Shown here: one piece after another, positions 11,101 through 23,373 of the stretch
How the letters are laid out: every line of letters starts with the position of its first letter
Position numbering within the stretch: the stretch's first letter is position 1
Source: Calonectria ilicicola
Lineage: Eukaryota; Ascomycota; Sordariomycetes; Hypocreales; Nectriaceae
Reading direction: 5' to 3'
Assembly: GCA_020809705.1 (NCBI GenBank)
Contig: CP085829.1
Coordinates: forward strand, 2,418,001-2,482,000
DNA length: 64,000 bases
The notes under the pieces: generated by a model
What the model saw: only the letters and a program-made list of their open reading frames with translations
Told to the model about the DNA's origin: nothing
The model's database searches: none
Position numbers and translations under genes: made by a program

Positions 11101-12248
11101 TCAAATCCCGGCTTCGGATGTGTTACATGTCCCCAGTGCGGAGGACAATGTTGAAATTGGGCCAAAAAAGAAAACATGGTGAGGATTCCATGGCCCAATC
11201 GCCGTCCGCGTACCGGCTGCTCGATCATCCGGCGCAGAAATTCAATTGCATTTGGCAATTTCCCCCCAATCGCCTCTTCGCCTGCATTTTCAACCCTAAA
11301 TATTCACTTCCCACCTCGCCATTATGCTTAGTAGCTGTCACTAGCGTCCAGTCGCGGCCAAGTCCGTGGCTGTTTCAAGTCAATGACCCCATCTAGCCCA
11401 TCCAGGGCTAGTCATGACTGATCGTTCATGCACCCAAAACGCGATGTGAGATATTTCATCCCAGTCATGTTGGAGGGACCACGGACCAGATGATCCCGAT
11501 GCAAGTAGGGTCCCTCCTACTATAAGACACGAGGTTCATCCTTCGAGTTTACCAACACAGATCGCTGATGTGGCAAATGATTCGCCCTCCTTTCGGCTTT
11601 TCCGTGGTCTACATGTATTTTGGATGACACTCGTATTCATTTCGAGTATATAGTGTTTTAATATGGAAGAGGAGCGCAAAGTTGCTCTGAGGAACTGCCA
11701 TCCTTTGTTTGTAGTACTGTCACACCTGAACTAACCGTAGCGTATGGTTTTGACCAGCAGCCAAACTAAAAATATGGAGTTTGGCTCTTCGGGAGATTCG
11801 ATTGCCATGCTTCCATCGGCAAAGATGTCTGTTTCCTTGTTTGTAATCTAATACAGGTTTGATGCTATGGGCTTTCTCCCTCTTAATGTCGTAATTCATA
11901 CATTGGGCAGATGATTTCAGAGCTGGACATACCGCGAGCGCACATGCCTCTACAACTACCGAACCTCAGACCTGGGGATGCATCTACATGATGTAATTAA
12001 TATGCACTCGGGCCGAGACGAGCAGTTTTTAAAAACATTGCGATATTGCTGTATTCATCTCTCTGTATCTTGTATGCAGCTGTGTCCCAGTCTGTTTTCA
12101 TTTGAACAGATAAGTCAACATGCTATGACTGCTCAGGAGACCATGCTTCAGCTCCCCCTCCCCTCTCTTGTGAGCGGGTGGAGCAAATAATAAAAAGATG
12201 TTATTAACCGTATGAGTACGACTGGTTCTATGTTTTAAATTCTTCCGT
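8162..12248. other. Gene-poor region upstream of palI, 4.1 kb
   Basis: This holds the palI promoter (about 8.2-8.7 kb) and then a long tract without a convincing gene. Several fairly long open frames exist, for example 9019-9879 on + (286 codons), 9541-10140 on - and 8681-9229 on -. They overlap each other on opposite strands, are rich in Cys, Arg, Pro and His, and show no domain. I treat them as chance frames in GC-rich sequence. After about 11.4 kb the DNA becomes more AT-rich. A lineage-specific gene cannot be excluded. Confidence 0.5.
9997..10028. repeat. Short tandem repeat, 11-bp unit x3
   Basis: Three adjacent copies of ATGCACTCGCC-like units (ATGCACTCGCC, ATGCACTCGAC, ATGCACTCGGC) lie in the gene-poor tract. 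No function is apparent. Confidence 0.8.
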
Positions 12249-12476
12249 CTATGAATCGGGTGTCATAATAAACATTTGCAGTATTGCGTACTTTCCAAAT
12301 GAGTGTGGTGGGTAATAACTCTCATATTCTCCGAGTCTCATATTGATCACGGAGTCTATCAATTCTAGAAGCCAAGCCAATATCCATATCACATAGAAAG
12401 TAGCGATAGCGACCACAGCCTTCGTAAAAAACCATGCATAGTCACCACTGCTTGCGTATTCGCCAATCGTGCCCAC
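12249..12476 (-). pseudogene. Small membrane-type open frame, possible exon or gene remnant
   Basis: The frame encodes about 75-85 residues ending GKYAILQMFIMTPDS. It contains one strong hydrophobic helix (AVVAIATFYVIWILAWLL) followed by a charged, Tyr/Pro-rich tail, which looks more protein-like than the chance frames nearby. It has no ATG at its listed 5' end (GTG). Reading further upstream in frame goes through ILSIILLV to an acceptor-like CTCTAG at about 12515, so this may be a last exon. No upstream exon is visible; a 226-bp inverted-repeat element lies about 200 bp upstream. I read it as a remnant or an incomplete gene; the family is not recognised. Confidence 0.35.
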
Positions 12477-12685
12477 AAGCAGTATGATACTTAAGATGTG
12501 GTCATTGCTTACCCTAGAGCGAGTGGTGATCAGCGTTGGAGGCGATCATAGTCGATAAGCCGAGCTTATGTGATCTCATATGTCTTTTCTGGTATAATAG
12601 AATTTGCATGGATAGGCATGTGATTTGATCAACATATTCTCACAATTGACTTTGTATCGCTGGTGCTGGCACTGTCTATGACGTA

Positions 12686-12911
12686 CAATACAACCCTTGA
12701 ATGATTGTCCTCTCTCTACTTTTTCCTACTATTTCTTAACTGCTTAATAAGAAAAGAAAATATAAATAAAAATAAAATAAATAAAATATATAATTTTATT
12801 TTATTTATTATTTATTATTTATTTATTTTATCTTTATATTTTAAGCAGTTAAGTTCTGTTATGCCTCATTGGAAAATGTCACTGAGGCACAATCTTTCAA
12901 GGGTTGTACTG
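12686..12911. mobile_element. MITE-like element with TIRs and TA target duplication
   Basis: The 226-bp segment begins CAATACAACCCTTGAATGAT and ends with the inverted counterpart (reverse complement CAGTACAACCCTTGAAAGAT). The 23-bp terminal repeats match at 21 positions. TA dinucleotides flank both ends (12684-12685 and 12912-12913), as expected for Tc1/mariner-superfamily insertion. Inside is a second inverted repeat (cttaactgcttaa at 12735-12747 and its complement at 12841-12853) bounding an almost pure A/T stem, plus a 7-bp hairpin (TGCCTCA/TGAGGCA, 12862-12889). There is no coding capacity, so it would need a transposase in trans. Confidence 0.72.
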
Positions 12912-12913
12912 TA

Positions 12914-13683
12914 TAGTGGCTTGAAGTATCGTTCAGCAGCGCATCGTCAATGAGTTTCTACATGTTTTTTTTTCAATGGTAGTTCTGCTGCTAAAAAGAA
13001 AAAAAAAATACTGAAATAATTTATCGGTAATACTATATATATCAATGCAACCTTTTTTTCATTTGGGTTCTATCCCTGGCTGTTGGCAATTCTCTTATTA
13101 CAAGTGAGAGGAATTATGAGAGATAACTGAGTGAAATTCTTTTTTTCAGCACCAACGTGTCAATGTGTGAACTTTTTCATCATTGCCAGAATATTCCTCA
13201 ATTCCAATCCAGATAAAACGGAGTAGTAATACATAAAATATATGACTCAGTATACAACACCCATTTTCGCTTGTAGTTTTCGGTGCTTATACAATCCTTC
13301 CCGGTTAACGCCGAGAACGACATGGTGGAATCGGGGATCGGGATGACTCTGCTCCGGCAACTGGCCCCGCGAAGCCGTTTTCAGTGTCGCGTGCCGCTAA
13401 TCCATTGTCCGAATGGGCCCGGCGATAAGCTCCCACCCCCACCGGACTTTTTTTTGTCTCGGACGTCATGTCCACCGAGTCCGTCCGCGCACACGACCTC
13501 TGAATCCCTTGTGAAACTCCCTTTTCACTTCCGAAAAAGCTCGCAAGCGACGCCGCGATACCTCCCCGTTCGGATTGAGAAAGTCCATTTCCCCCGAGAT
13601 CTCTGGCTGCCAAGACCTGTCCCATGACAACCTATCGACGACCTTGCTGCTGCTGCTGCTAGGACCTGACGCAGGCGACAACC
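12914..13683. other. AT-rich intergenic region and promoter of the ABC1-like gene
   Basis: The first 350 bp are AT-rich with homopolymer runs and carry no gene-like frame. From about 13.29 kb composition switches to the GC-rich, C-rich style typical of the 5' leader of the gene starting at 13684. Confidence 0.55.
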
Positions 13684-15723
13684 ATGTTGCGTCACGGTAT
13701 ACTGGGCGCCTCTAGGGCTGCCTTATCGACACGTTCAGCTCTTAGTTCCCGAATAGCGACCGCACCCTCCCAGTTGCGTCCCAGATGGCAGTCCGGCGGT
13801 CCCTTCCAACCAATGCGACCCCCCTCCCCCGCGGAGCTTGGAGCTCCCGGTGCCGCAAGACAATACCGACGCGGCCGAAAGTGGATGCGGCGGCTCGTAA
13901 TAGTCTCCGTCGTGGGTGGGACAGTCTACCTGGCTGATAGAAAGGTCTATGCGGGAGGCTTTATGCGCTCTTTGCGAACCTTTGGCACCGGTCTACTTGT
14001 CGCGCTCGACTACAAGCTCAACTTCAGACCGGAGCCGCTGACTGGAGGAACGGTCCAGGACCTGCACTTGCGTAATGCCGAGCGGCTCTTTCACTTGTTG
14101 CGAGCCAATGGCGGCCTATATCTCAAGATTGGACAGGCCATTGCCATGCAAAGCGCTGTGCTGCCACCCGAGTTCCAAAAGATGTTTGGGCGCATGTTCG
14201 ATGATGCCCCGCAGGACGACTGGAAAGATGTCGAGGCCGTGATTCGCGAGGACTTTGGCGGCAAGAGTGTCGAGGAAGTCTTCGGAGTTAGCTTTACCGG
14301 CAAGGAGGGAATGGGCCTTATGGAGAGGAAAGCTCGGGCGAGTGCCAGTGTTGCGCAGGTTCACTGGGCAAGGTTACCTGACGGCCGAGAGGTTGCCATC
14401 AAGATTCAGAAGCGAGAGATTGCCAAGCAGATTTCGTGGGATTTATGGGCATTCAAGTAAGTTTTTTTTCTCTGATACTGGATACTGAATATCTACTAAC
14501 TCATGGATAGAACAGTGACTTGGATCTACTCGAGGTGGTTTGACCTGCCTTTGTATACTCTCGTGCCTTTCATTACAGAACGGCTAGAACTCGAGACAGA
14601 CTTTCTCAATGAGGCAAAGAATTCGGAGACGATGCGAAATCTCATCAACGAGGAAAAGCGGCTCAAGGGTCGCGTGTATGTACCCACGCTGTATCCTGAA
14701 TTCACTAGGAAGCGAGTGCTGGTAACGGAGTGGATTGAGGGCGTCCGGCTGTGGGATAAGAAGGCCATGACGTCCAGGTGGCTCGGTGGTTACGGTAATG
14801 GTTCCCCAGGGGCTGGAGCTCCGCTCCCTCCCGTCGACATGGGCAGGGCTCGTCAGGAGCTCCGCACTCGACCGTACCAGGAGAAGCTTAAGCCGGAACG
14901 ACAGGAATGGCGGGGCCGGCGCGGGAGAGGGGGTCTCGGGGTCTCGACCAAGGAAGTCATGACAACCATGGTTGACCTGTTCTCGGCCCAAATCTTCAAA
15001 TGGGGAGTCGTCCACTGCGACCCGCACCCGGGCAACATCTTCATCCGTCGGCTGCCAAATGGCCACTCGGAGCTGGTGCTGATAGACCACGGCTTGTACG
15101 TATACATGTCGCCCAAGTTCCGCCACGAGTACGGCACCTTTTGGAAAGCCCTCATGACGTTTGACAACAAGACTATCACGAATATCACCGAGGAATGGGG
15201 CATCAAGGCTGCTGATCTGTTTGCCAGCGCGACTCTGATGCGCCCTTATGAGGGCGGTGACTCATCGACGCGGGATAGCTTCATGCAGGAGCTTGAGGGC
15301 AAGACGCCTGCGGAGCGCCACTATGCTATGCAACAGCGCATGAAGCAAGGTATCCGAGAGATGCTGACGGACGAGGAGAAGTGGCCAAAGGAACTCATCT
15401 TCATCGGACGCAACATGCGTATTGTCCAGGGCAACAACCAGTATCTCGGGTCGCCGGTTAACCGCATCAAAATGATGGGCGAGTGGGCGAGCCGCAGTCT
15501 ATTTGAAGACCCCAATGTACCCTGGGCGATGCGCCTGCAGAACCGCTGGCGTCACCTGTTGTTTAAAACAGTAATGACACTGTCGGACATCATCTTTTAC
15601 GCTTTCAAGCTCCGCCAATGGTTAGGAATGGGCGGTGGCATGGAGGATGAGATGGAGAAGCGCATGAAGGATGTCGCGCAAGACTTTGGTATTGAGTTGC
15701 AGCACGAGGTATTTGATGGATGA
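13684..15723 (+). CDS. ABC1/ADCK (UbiB-type) atypical kinase-like protein, Mcp2/Cqd2 type
   Basis: UbiB-family proteins are atypical kinases/ATPases of the mitochondrial inner membrane involved in coenzyme Q and lipid homeostasis. Exons are 13684-14456 and 14511-15723. The 54-nt intron has donor GTAAGT, branch CTAAC and acceptor GATAG; the product is 661 aa. Residues 1-40 are basic and Ser/Arg-rich, as for a mitochondrial presequence. A membrane helix follows (about 69-84). The family KxGQ motif is KIGQAIAMQSAVLPPEF (from residue 148). The Ala-rich nucleotide loop (ASASVAQVH, about 219) is followed by the lysine of VAIKIQ (240). The catalytic loop is HCDPHPGN in exon 2 and the metal motif is DHG (LVLIDHGL). 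Features such as ERLELETDFLNEAKNSE resemble the ADCK1/Mcp2 branch rather than Coq8; this subfamily call is from memory of the family and less certain. Confidence 0.88.
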
Positions 15724-18700
15724 GATGCATCATGGGTTCTGACCTCATTTCCTTCCCTAACCCCCTCGCTCCTCACTTTTTTTTTAATGGCGACAACAAG
15801 GGATATCACCATTCCGACACATTTGTACAGTATAGATCCCGCCACTCCTCCCACCAGGTGAAGAGAAACAAAGAAGAAGGAGTTTTGGTCTAGTATACAG
15901 GATAGATGGAGACGATGACATGGGTTCGGTGTTTTTTTTTTACTTACTGGGTTGGTTTACGAAAAGGCGTCATGAGAACTAGGTATAGCACAGAGCCGCA
16001 TGAGTAATAGTTTAAAAATACAGCATAATCAATCATGACCATGACCATGATGAAAACCATTCAGCTCAACCCACGGTCTAGCCAAAACAGGTATCATGGT
16101 GGCTTGACTGACCCTGTACGTAAGCACAAAGCAATCATGAGTGGCGAGTCTAGCATGGCACGCATGAAATGCTAGCACCCGTCGGCGCGAGCTGAGATGA
16201 ACTCTCTGCAAGCCATGGGAGCAAAGTTTCTATTTCTGAATTCGATGAAAGGGGAAAAGGAACATTGGGTTTCAAGCTGGAGGCACAATTCATGCCGTGC
16301 TGTGAGACTGGAGCAGGATAGGATTTGTTTGTTGACGGAGGCGCAGCATGTCTGAGATAAAGTTGGATGAGACATGAAGCACCTGCGTGCGCGCCTGCAG
16401 TAATGGGTGGCGGTATGACCACAGGACGACGCACAAAGCAAGTCAAAGAAAAACAGAGTCATGCTCTGCTAATTAGGCCATTTGGAAGTGGACACGTCTG
16501 ATGAAGAATAATCGACCAGTCGCTGGCCGTGGAGGGCGTGAAATGATTATTTATTTACGCGGGGGTGAGGGGGGTTTCGTTTCGTTTCATGTTCGAATCT
16601 TAAGGCTCGTGTCAATGGCCATGACAGGGGTCATGTTGAGTCCCAGAACCACAGCGGCCCAACCTGACAGGGCACAACGTCTGCAAAGCTAAGGGAGACA
16701 TGAAAAGTGGCAGTGGCGGAAAGAAACGTTATGCGGAAGCGGGGATGGAGAGCCGTCCGCATTTTGACGGTTGGTGAGTCAATTCGAACCATTACCAGGC
16801 TTGTCAAAAGGGGCAAAGGGCACTGGGACGCCCGCGGCCTGGGCTATGACGGTTTGGCTGAGGGCACCAAAGGCCGTTGAAACGGGGAGGAGACCGCAGT
16901 GCGAGGGCTAAGATGGACCGGGGCCGGGAATCAATAGACGATTGGTAGAAGCTGGGGAACCGCAATTTCATTTTGTTAAGAAATGACCACAACAAGACGT
17001 TGGCTACTGTGCCATCGGAGGATGGCGCTGTAAAGGATCGAGACAGTCGAGTATAGCAGAGGGTGCCCGAAGAGGAAACTGGGCTCATCGAATCACGCCA
17101 ACGATGCGCTACCGAAATGGAAATGACTGTGGGCGAGACAAAAATTACCTGAATATGAAAAGTGGCGTGGTCTGGGGTTGCGAGACACGTCGTGAACAGA
17201 AGCTGGAAGATCGACCAGCACAGATCGACACGTGGTTGTGCTGAAGCGCATGCCATCGTGAGACAGCAAAAATGCAGTCAGAGCTTGTTGTTCCAGAAGC
17301 ATTTGAAAAACGGTGGAACAAGTTGGATGAATTAATGTGAAACCGCTTAATATGCAGATGAGGTGGGGACGCGATGCGTGGAGTATGTTGCAGTTGGCGT
17401 TGTTGATCTTGCAAGGCCTGGGCAGTTAAATTCTCACGCGCCCACAAGCTTGGATGTAGTCAGCCTGGCTTTGGACATGCGCTGGCTCACATGGCGCCGG
17501 AATCGCAATGGTGGCATGGTGGCGTCAACATAGGGAGCTAGAATAGAATTATCCGAGTGGGCGAAGCGAACGACACTTTGCGGATGACATCAAAGGCTGA
17601 GCTTGGGAAAATGACAATGGTACAGTATATACATATACATACACTGGGATGGAAACCATCCATCCATGCATGTGCTTGCTGTATGAGAAACACTGTTTGT
17701 TGATGGACTTTATTTTGGCTGCCTGTGAAGTCGGAGACGGCCGAGCTTGGGCAGTGTTCAGTACTAGTAGCCGTAGAAACGAATGACACCTTGTTGGCAG
17801 TTATGAAGATGGGGCAATCTGTTATTGACAAGACGAACACCAGATAGAGAAGTGATGCCACAGCGACCACGATTTGTGATTGCCTGCCCTGCGAGGCCTA
17901 CCAGGTTCTGCTCATGCCCTGACTGCCGGGTGTTCATGGGTGGAATATCCAGTTCCGGGTTAGCGGCATGGAGCACCATGTGTTGCTTGAGCTGCGCATT
18001 GTTGATGCTCTACTCTTTGGGCTGGGGCGAGCTGCAACTGATACGGTGGGGCAAAAGGCAGCACACGCCGGTACCTGCAGAAGCGTGTGCCAGTTTGGTG
18101 GAGTGGGCGGCTGAGCTATGCGATGGAGAGATGCTTGACGGCCGATCCCTCTTTTACCAATTGATGCCACTGAGATGACGCCCGACGGCGTGGCCCACGA
18201 GAGCCCGTAAATAGCAGCCTTCTCCGAAGCCCAGTAGGGAGCTGCCATGATCCAACGAGTGATTTGGCATGGGGAGAGGACGACGCCGTGGCTCAAATTG
18301 GCTTGGGACCGAGCACCCTGGGCTAGTGCGTTTTGCCTCTCCTGGCCTTTTGTGTTCCGGGAATTGCGACTGGGGTTCCCATTGTCTGACTGCGACAGAC
18401 ATGACGGAAGCGGCTGCCATGAGGCTGACCTGCAGCGCGAGATGGACGAGTTGAAGGCCAGCGCGCTACCCGGCTGTGACTGCGGTGGAAAAAGGAATAT
18501 TGTCTTGCCGTTTGCGTAGGTGGACACGACGATAGTTGGATGTTGAACTAGTGGAGTGGGCAAGTCGGAGAGGAGGGGTGAGGAGGAATATGGCCGGTAC
18601 GTACCTCTCTGACTTGGACCCTGCGTCGATGGGGCCGCCTTCCACACCCCAGGCGCCCCCCCTTTAGTGCCGTTACTGTGTGTTCGGTAGCGGCTGCAGT

Positions 18701-20325
18701 GCGCTCGGGCCCTGAGCAACCAATGGTACATGCTGTTGGTCTGGAGCTGTGTCTGCCCATCAGCTGAAGAAACCATTGCCCCCTTCTACAAACGCTGAGG
18801 AATTATGCCAGAATGAGGATGAGCAAAGACGAGAGAGAGTGCGCAACGCTCAAATGTGGCTAAACGGGCGAGCCATATTGGTGTCTAAAACTATCACCAA
18901 ACCTATGTCACAGACACATGCATGCAAGTCGACATCCATCTACCCACCCGAGCAGCTTGCCAAGCTAGCAAAGTACCCTGAAAGAAAAAAAAAAAAGCCC
19001 GAAAAGCTCTCCCGTGGGCCTTGTGCATGGTCGCTGTTGTACCCATCTTGGGAGATAATGTACTCCAGTGTTCATTATCATTCAAGCCCCCCTGGATTCT
19101 TGCACCCACCTCTAAGCCCACATTGTTTTCCATGAATCCATCCCCCTTATACTCATCTGCTTTCAGCCGTCCTCTGTTGTGTCCCCTATCCCATAATTAG
19201 TGCGTCCCTGCAGCCGCGTCCTGCAACACACCCTCACACATCTTCTCCTTCACCCATCCCCCAATTACCTGTGCTGGCTGGCCACCCATCTGTTTTGACC
19301 TCGCACTCCCCTTCTCCAACACTGACCCGCTTCGCCTGGTTCCGGTTTCCTGTTCCTGATCCGGGGCTCCGGATCGCAGTACCTACCTGCCACCAGCCAG
19401 TGAACGGCGGCTGGTCAATTGACGACTTCATCCCATTGTCGTTTTTTTTCCCCCGGCCCGAGGCCACCATCGTATAGCTTTTCGTTCTTCTTTGCGCAAG
19501 CTCAAGGATCCCGCCAGCCAATCACCCTCGCTCAAAGCCCAAACCCACTCCCACCTTGGTTGCCCCTGCAAAGTCAGAGGCAAAGACAGAGGACGACGCG
19601 CCCGCTCTTTCTTGGTCCGACGCATCAATTTACATCTCGTTTCTGGCCTAGACGTCAATAAACAAGGTCACCCATCCCTCGGCGCACCATTGGGAGACCT
19701 CTCTGCGCTCCCGGCTGCAACTGCAACGCGCCTTTCATCTACCCACCTCGCTGCTCGTCTCCACCTGTCTCTCACACAGCTCCAGCTCCAGTTCCAGCGC
19801 TTGCACGCGACGACGCTTCATTCAATCACCACCCGACGTTGGCTGAGGCGCCGGCCCTCCTGAATCGTGCTCGACCTAGCCTGTGGCTGACCTGAGCCTC
19901 CCACGAGACCCGCGCCCTCGCAATCGCGCTGTCGTCGGCTGCCGCTAAAGCTGCTGGATCGCATCGCACCGCATCGCATCGCCGCTGTTGCTTTGGCCTT
20001 GCTTGCCCCGTTAGCCCACCCACAATTCGCACACGCCCCCCCATCCCCATCTACTTACTCCCTCCGTCAACCCGTCTCTTGCTTGCACGTCGCAGTCCTT
20101 GCGCCGCGCCGCGCCTTGTTGGCTTTGTTGCTTTCGCCAATCTTCCGCTTGTCTTCTCGACTCGTTCCTGCCCCATCCTGTCCATCAAACACCCCCCGTC
20201 TGTTGCTTGTCTCCACCGTCTCCCATCAATCTCAATCCACCCTCCACGCCCGTGCCCGCTTATTCACCAGGACCGTCCCCCTCTTATTACGTCTCCTCTC
20301 CCTCTCATGATACTTTCCCCGAATT
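15724..20325. other. Gene-poor region and septin leader, 4.6 kb
   Basis: The first few hundred bases should be the 3' UTR of the ABC1-like gene. Between about 16 and 18.8 kb there are only overlapping chance-like frames, the longest at 17934-18776 on the minus strand (280 codons, Ser/Pro/Arg-rich, no domain). From about 19.1 kb to the ATG at 20326 the + strand is strongly pyrimidine-rich (repeated CCC, CTC and TCC runs), the usual look of a long fungal 5' leader. No RNA gene was recognised. Confidence 0.5.
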
Positions 20326-21969
20326 ATGAACAACAACCAAACCCGTCGCACAAGTTTTGGCGGAATGTTGCTACGACGCAGTAAAAGCGGTGATTTGGGC
20401 AAGGGCGGCCGCAAGGCCCAGGCCATTAGGGAGGCCGAGATTGAGCGCCAGCGCCTTGCCGCCATCCCTCCCAAGCTGCCCGAGTTTGCCAACCACACTG
20501 ATCAATTGTCTAAATCTTTTGGAACCGATCTCCGACCCGAATCGCCCGCATACGTTCCTCGAACATCCGGCTTCAGCAACACTCGAGTATCCGTCGACCA
20601 GGCTCGCCATTATGGTGTTGGCGTCGCCATTTCCAGCCCTCCTCCCGTTCCCAACCAGAACTTCGACCCTTACGCCAGGACTGAGAGCATGACGCACCGC
20701 GGCCGCTACAGCTATGCCAGTAGTGCTGTCAGCGCTGTCAACAGCCCTCGCCGCGTCCGCAGAAGAAAGGACCCCACTCCTCTCAAGTATGTATTTCCGC
20801 GTCCTTGAAGCTCTGAAATAATTCTCCATCCTGTGTCTTGTTGCAATTTTTGACTTCGTAAGCTGACCAAATGCCTCCACTCGTCTAGCATCTTGATCAT
20901 TGGTACCCGCAATTCTGGCAAGACTTCTTTTCTCGAATTCCTCAAGACTTCACTTGCTCTTCCCGCCAAGAAGCGAGCTAAGAAGGGTGAAGAGGAGGCG
21001 CCTCCAGTGCGCACTCCCTCCGGCAACTTCATCCCGCACTACCTTGAGACCGAAATCGATGGCGAGCGAGTCGGCTTGACTCTGTGGGACTCGGAGGGTC
21101 TTGAAAAGAATGTGGTTGATCTCCAGCTTCGAGAGATGTCAGCTTTCTTGGAGAGCAAGTTCGAAGAGACCTTTGCCGAGGAGATGAAGGTTGTGCGATC
21201 ACCTGGTGTCCAGGATACTCACATCCACGCCACTTTCCTCGTACTTGACCCTGCTCGCCTTGACCGTAACGTGGCATCGGCTAAGAACATTGCTGTTAAC
21301 GGCCAGAGTGGTCATCGTGAGAATGCCCGCGTTTTGGGTGGCCTGGATGAGGACCTCGATCTTCAAGTATTGCGCACTCTCCAGGGCAAGACCACGGTCA
21401 TTCCTGTTATTTCCAAAGCTGACACCATCACCACAAAACACATGAATGTCCTCAAGAAGAGTGTTTGGGACAGCCTCAAGAAGTCTGGTCTGGATCCTCT
21501 GGAGGCACTCGGCCTTGATGACGAGGATGATGATAGCAAGATTGATGAGGAAGACGGCTACGAAAATGATGAGTATGGCGGTAACCGAGCTGGCGCCGAG
21601 TCTCCAGATGACGGTAATCTTCCTATCCAGAGCAACCGAGACTCGAATTCAGCATCGCTCCACTCAAGGCGACTCTCGACCAACTCTATCCGACGACGCA
21701 AGGGCGATGAGGCTGCTAAAGAGGATGAGACTCCCTTCCTGCCGCTTTCAATCATCAGCCCCGACCTCTACGAGCCTGGTCTTGTTGGCCGACAATTCCC
21801 TTGGGGATTTGCTGACCCGTACAATGAAGAGCATTGCGATTTCCAGCGCCTCAAGGAAGCCGTCTTTAGTGAGTGGCGCGCTGAACTACGCGAGGCTAGC
21901 AGGGAGCAATGGTACGAAGGATGGAGGACAAGCAGGCTCAAGCAACGAGACCTCCCCTACCGTCGATAA
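20326..21969 (+). CDS. Divergent septin-type GTPase
   Basis: Septins are filament-forming GTPases at septa and the cell cortex. Exons are 20326-20786 and 20889-21969. The 102-nt intron has donor GTATGT, branch GCTGAC and acceptor TCTAG; the product is 513 aa. The N-terminal 150 residues are basic and disordered. The G domain follows: G1 P-loop GTRNSGKT (159-166), G3 DSEG (221-224) where septins usually have DTPG, and G4 SKAD (329-332). The septin unique element is clear: GRQFPWG (454-460) with EEHCDFQRLKEAV (about 467-479). An acidic, Ser-rich insertion of roughly 70 residues (about 364-436) sits between G4 and the unique element. There is no C-terminal coiled coil; the protein ends soon after the unique element. 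It is not a close match to the core Cdc3/10/11/12 types as I know them, so I call it a divergent filamentous-fungal septin. Confidence 0.85.
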
Positions 21970-23373
21970 TCGGCTGCGGTCAAGGATAGATGATCTGATG
22001 CAAGGAAACGAGTAACATTCCTTCATGTCAGGGCATACTTTTTTTCTGGCGCGCATTAACTTACGCTCTTTATTTCAAATTCAACGGATACCCTCAACGA
22101 CATGCGAAATTCCGCAGCAATAAATTTCCCTTTTTTATCTCCGAATCCAACTTGTCCCTTAAACATCTTATGTCGACCAATTTCGGAAACTGCAGCACAT
22201 ACCCCTTTTTGTCTTTTTATCTGGCTATGGTCCAGGTCTGATGCCCACGAGGTGGAGACGGGACGCTCCGAAGCGACAAGACGGAAACATGGCGTTGTGT
22301 CCACTTAAGCCTGTCGCACCCGAGACTACTGGTGAGACAGACCAGCATTCCTGAGCCAGGATTTGCATTGAATCGGGCACTAGATGTGGCGTCATGTTAC
22401 CCCTCCCAGATAACTCGCTTCACGTGGCGCATAGCTATTCCTTCACCAAACCTTTGAACTGCTTCTTTTGCTTTTTTTCTTCGACATGTGACCCGGATGG
22501 GCGGGCGTTTGTGTCAGCGGCCTCGAAACCAAAAGAAGGGAAATTCTCTTTTCCATTTTCATGTTTTTTTTCTTCGTTTGCCATGCAGTCATTGGGACTT
22601 CCTTTCTATTACATAGTGTCTTTTCCCTACTCTTATTTACGTCTTGCGAGATATTTGGTGTTCCTGACCCTTCCGCAGGTTCGAGGGTCCAAGTCGGTGC
22701 CGACCTCTTAGCCTCGATGGTTTTGACGTGAAGGGGGCAGGAAAGGGGAAAGGAAAGAAATTAAGGACCAGAAGAGAAGAAGCAAAGAACGCAGAGAGTA
22801 TATGAGGATGTGTGATGGTATGGCTGTAGATTATTTTGTCCGGGAGACGACTCTTTTCATTGTTTCTTTTTTACTTTTTGCTACCGAGGTCAAATCAATT
22901 TTTTTCTACGTCATCTCGTTTGCTTCCTTTCAAGTATGGCTCTTCTCGGTGGCTTTCACTTAGTCGTTTGCTTGTGCTCTCGCGTGAATCGTATCAGGCG
23001 GGTTTTCCCCTTCAGCTTGCTTTAAGAAACGATCGGACTTTGTTTTTTTTTAGGAGACCATTTTGATGAATCAGATTGATGATATAAACAAATACACACA
23101 TAACACACTCGCCAGGCGCCTGCGCAATTCCTTCCACTCCGCCCCCATTGTACTCCATTCATGTTCGTCATCTTCGCATCAACAAGATCCGTGATCTACC
23201 GGAAAGTGTGTCCTTGCCGCACATAGTTCATCCCAAAGGATAATTGGACCCAAAAATAAAGGACATACTGTGGAGAATAAGTTGCCGTCCGTCGTACTCA
23301 TAAGGAAACCGCGCTTGGTTTCATCATTATTGTCGTCATCAAAAATAAAGAAGAGAAAAAAAACAACACTCCA
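21970..23373. other. Intergenic region between convergent genes, 1.4 kb
   Basis: The two flanking genes converge here, so the stretch should contain both 3' UTRs. It is T-rich on the + strand with short chance frames only. I see no RNA gene or repeat. Confidence 0.55.

Noticed and set aside
11400..13260. RIP-mutated transposon relic
   Set aside because: AT-rich, but no transposase-like remnant could be read; apart from the TIR element nothing supports it without a dinucleotide index calculation.
16740..16860. Possible tRNA (GGTTCGAATTG B-box-like match on the minus strand)
   Set aside because: No matching A-box, anticodon arm or acceptor pairing could be drawn.
17934..18776. 280-codon minus-strand frame as a gene
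   Set aside because: Ser/Pro/Arg-rich random-looking protein, overlapped by + strand frames, no recognisable motif.
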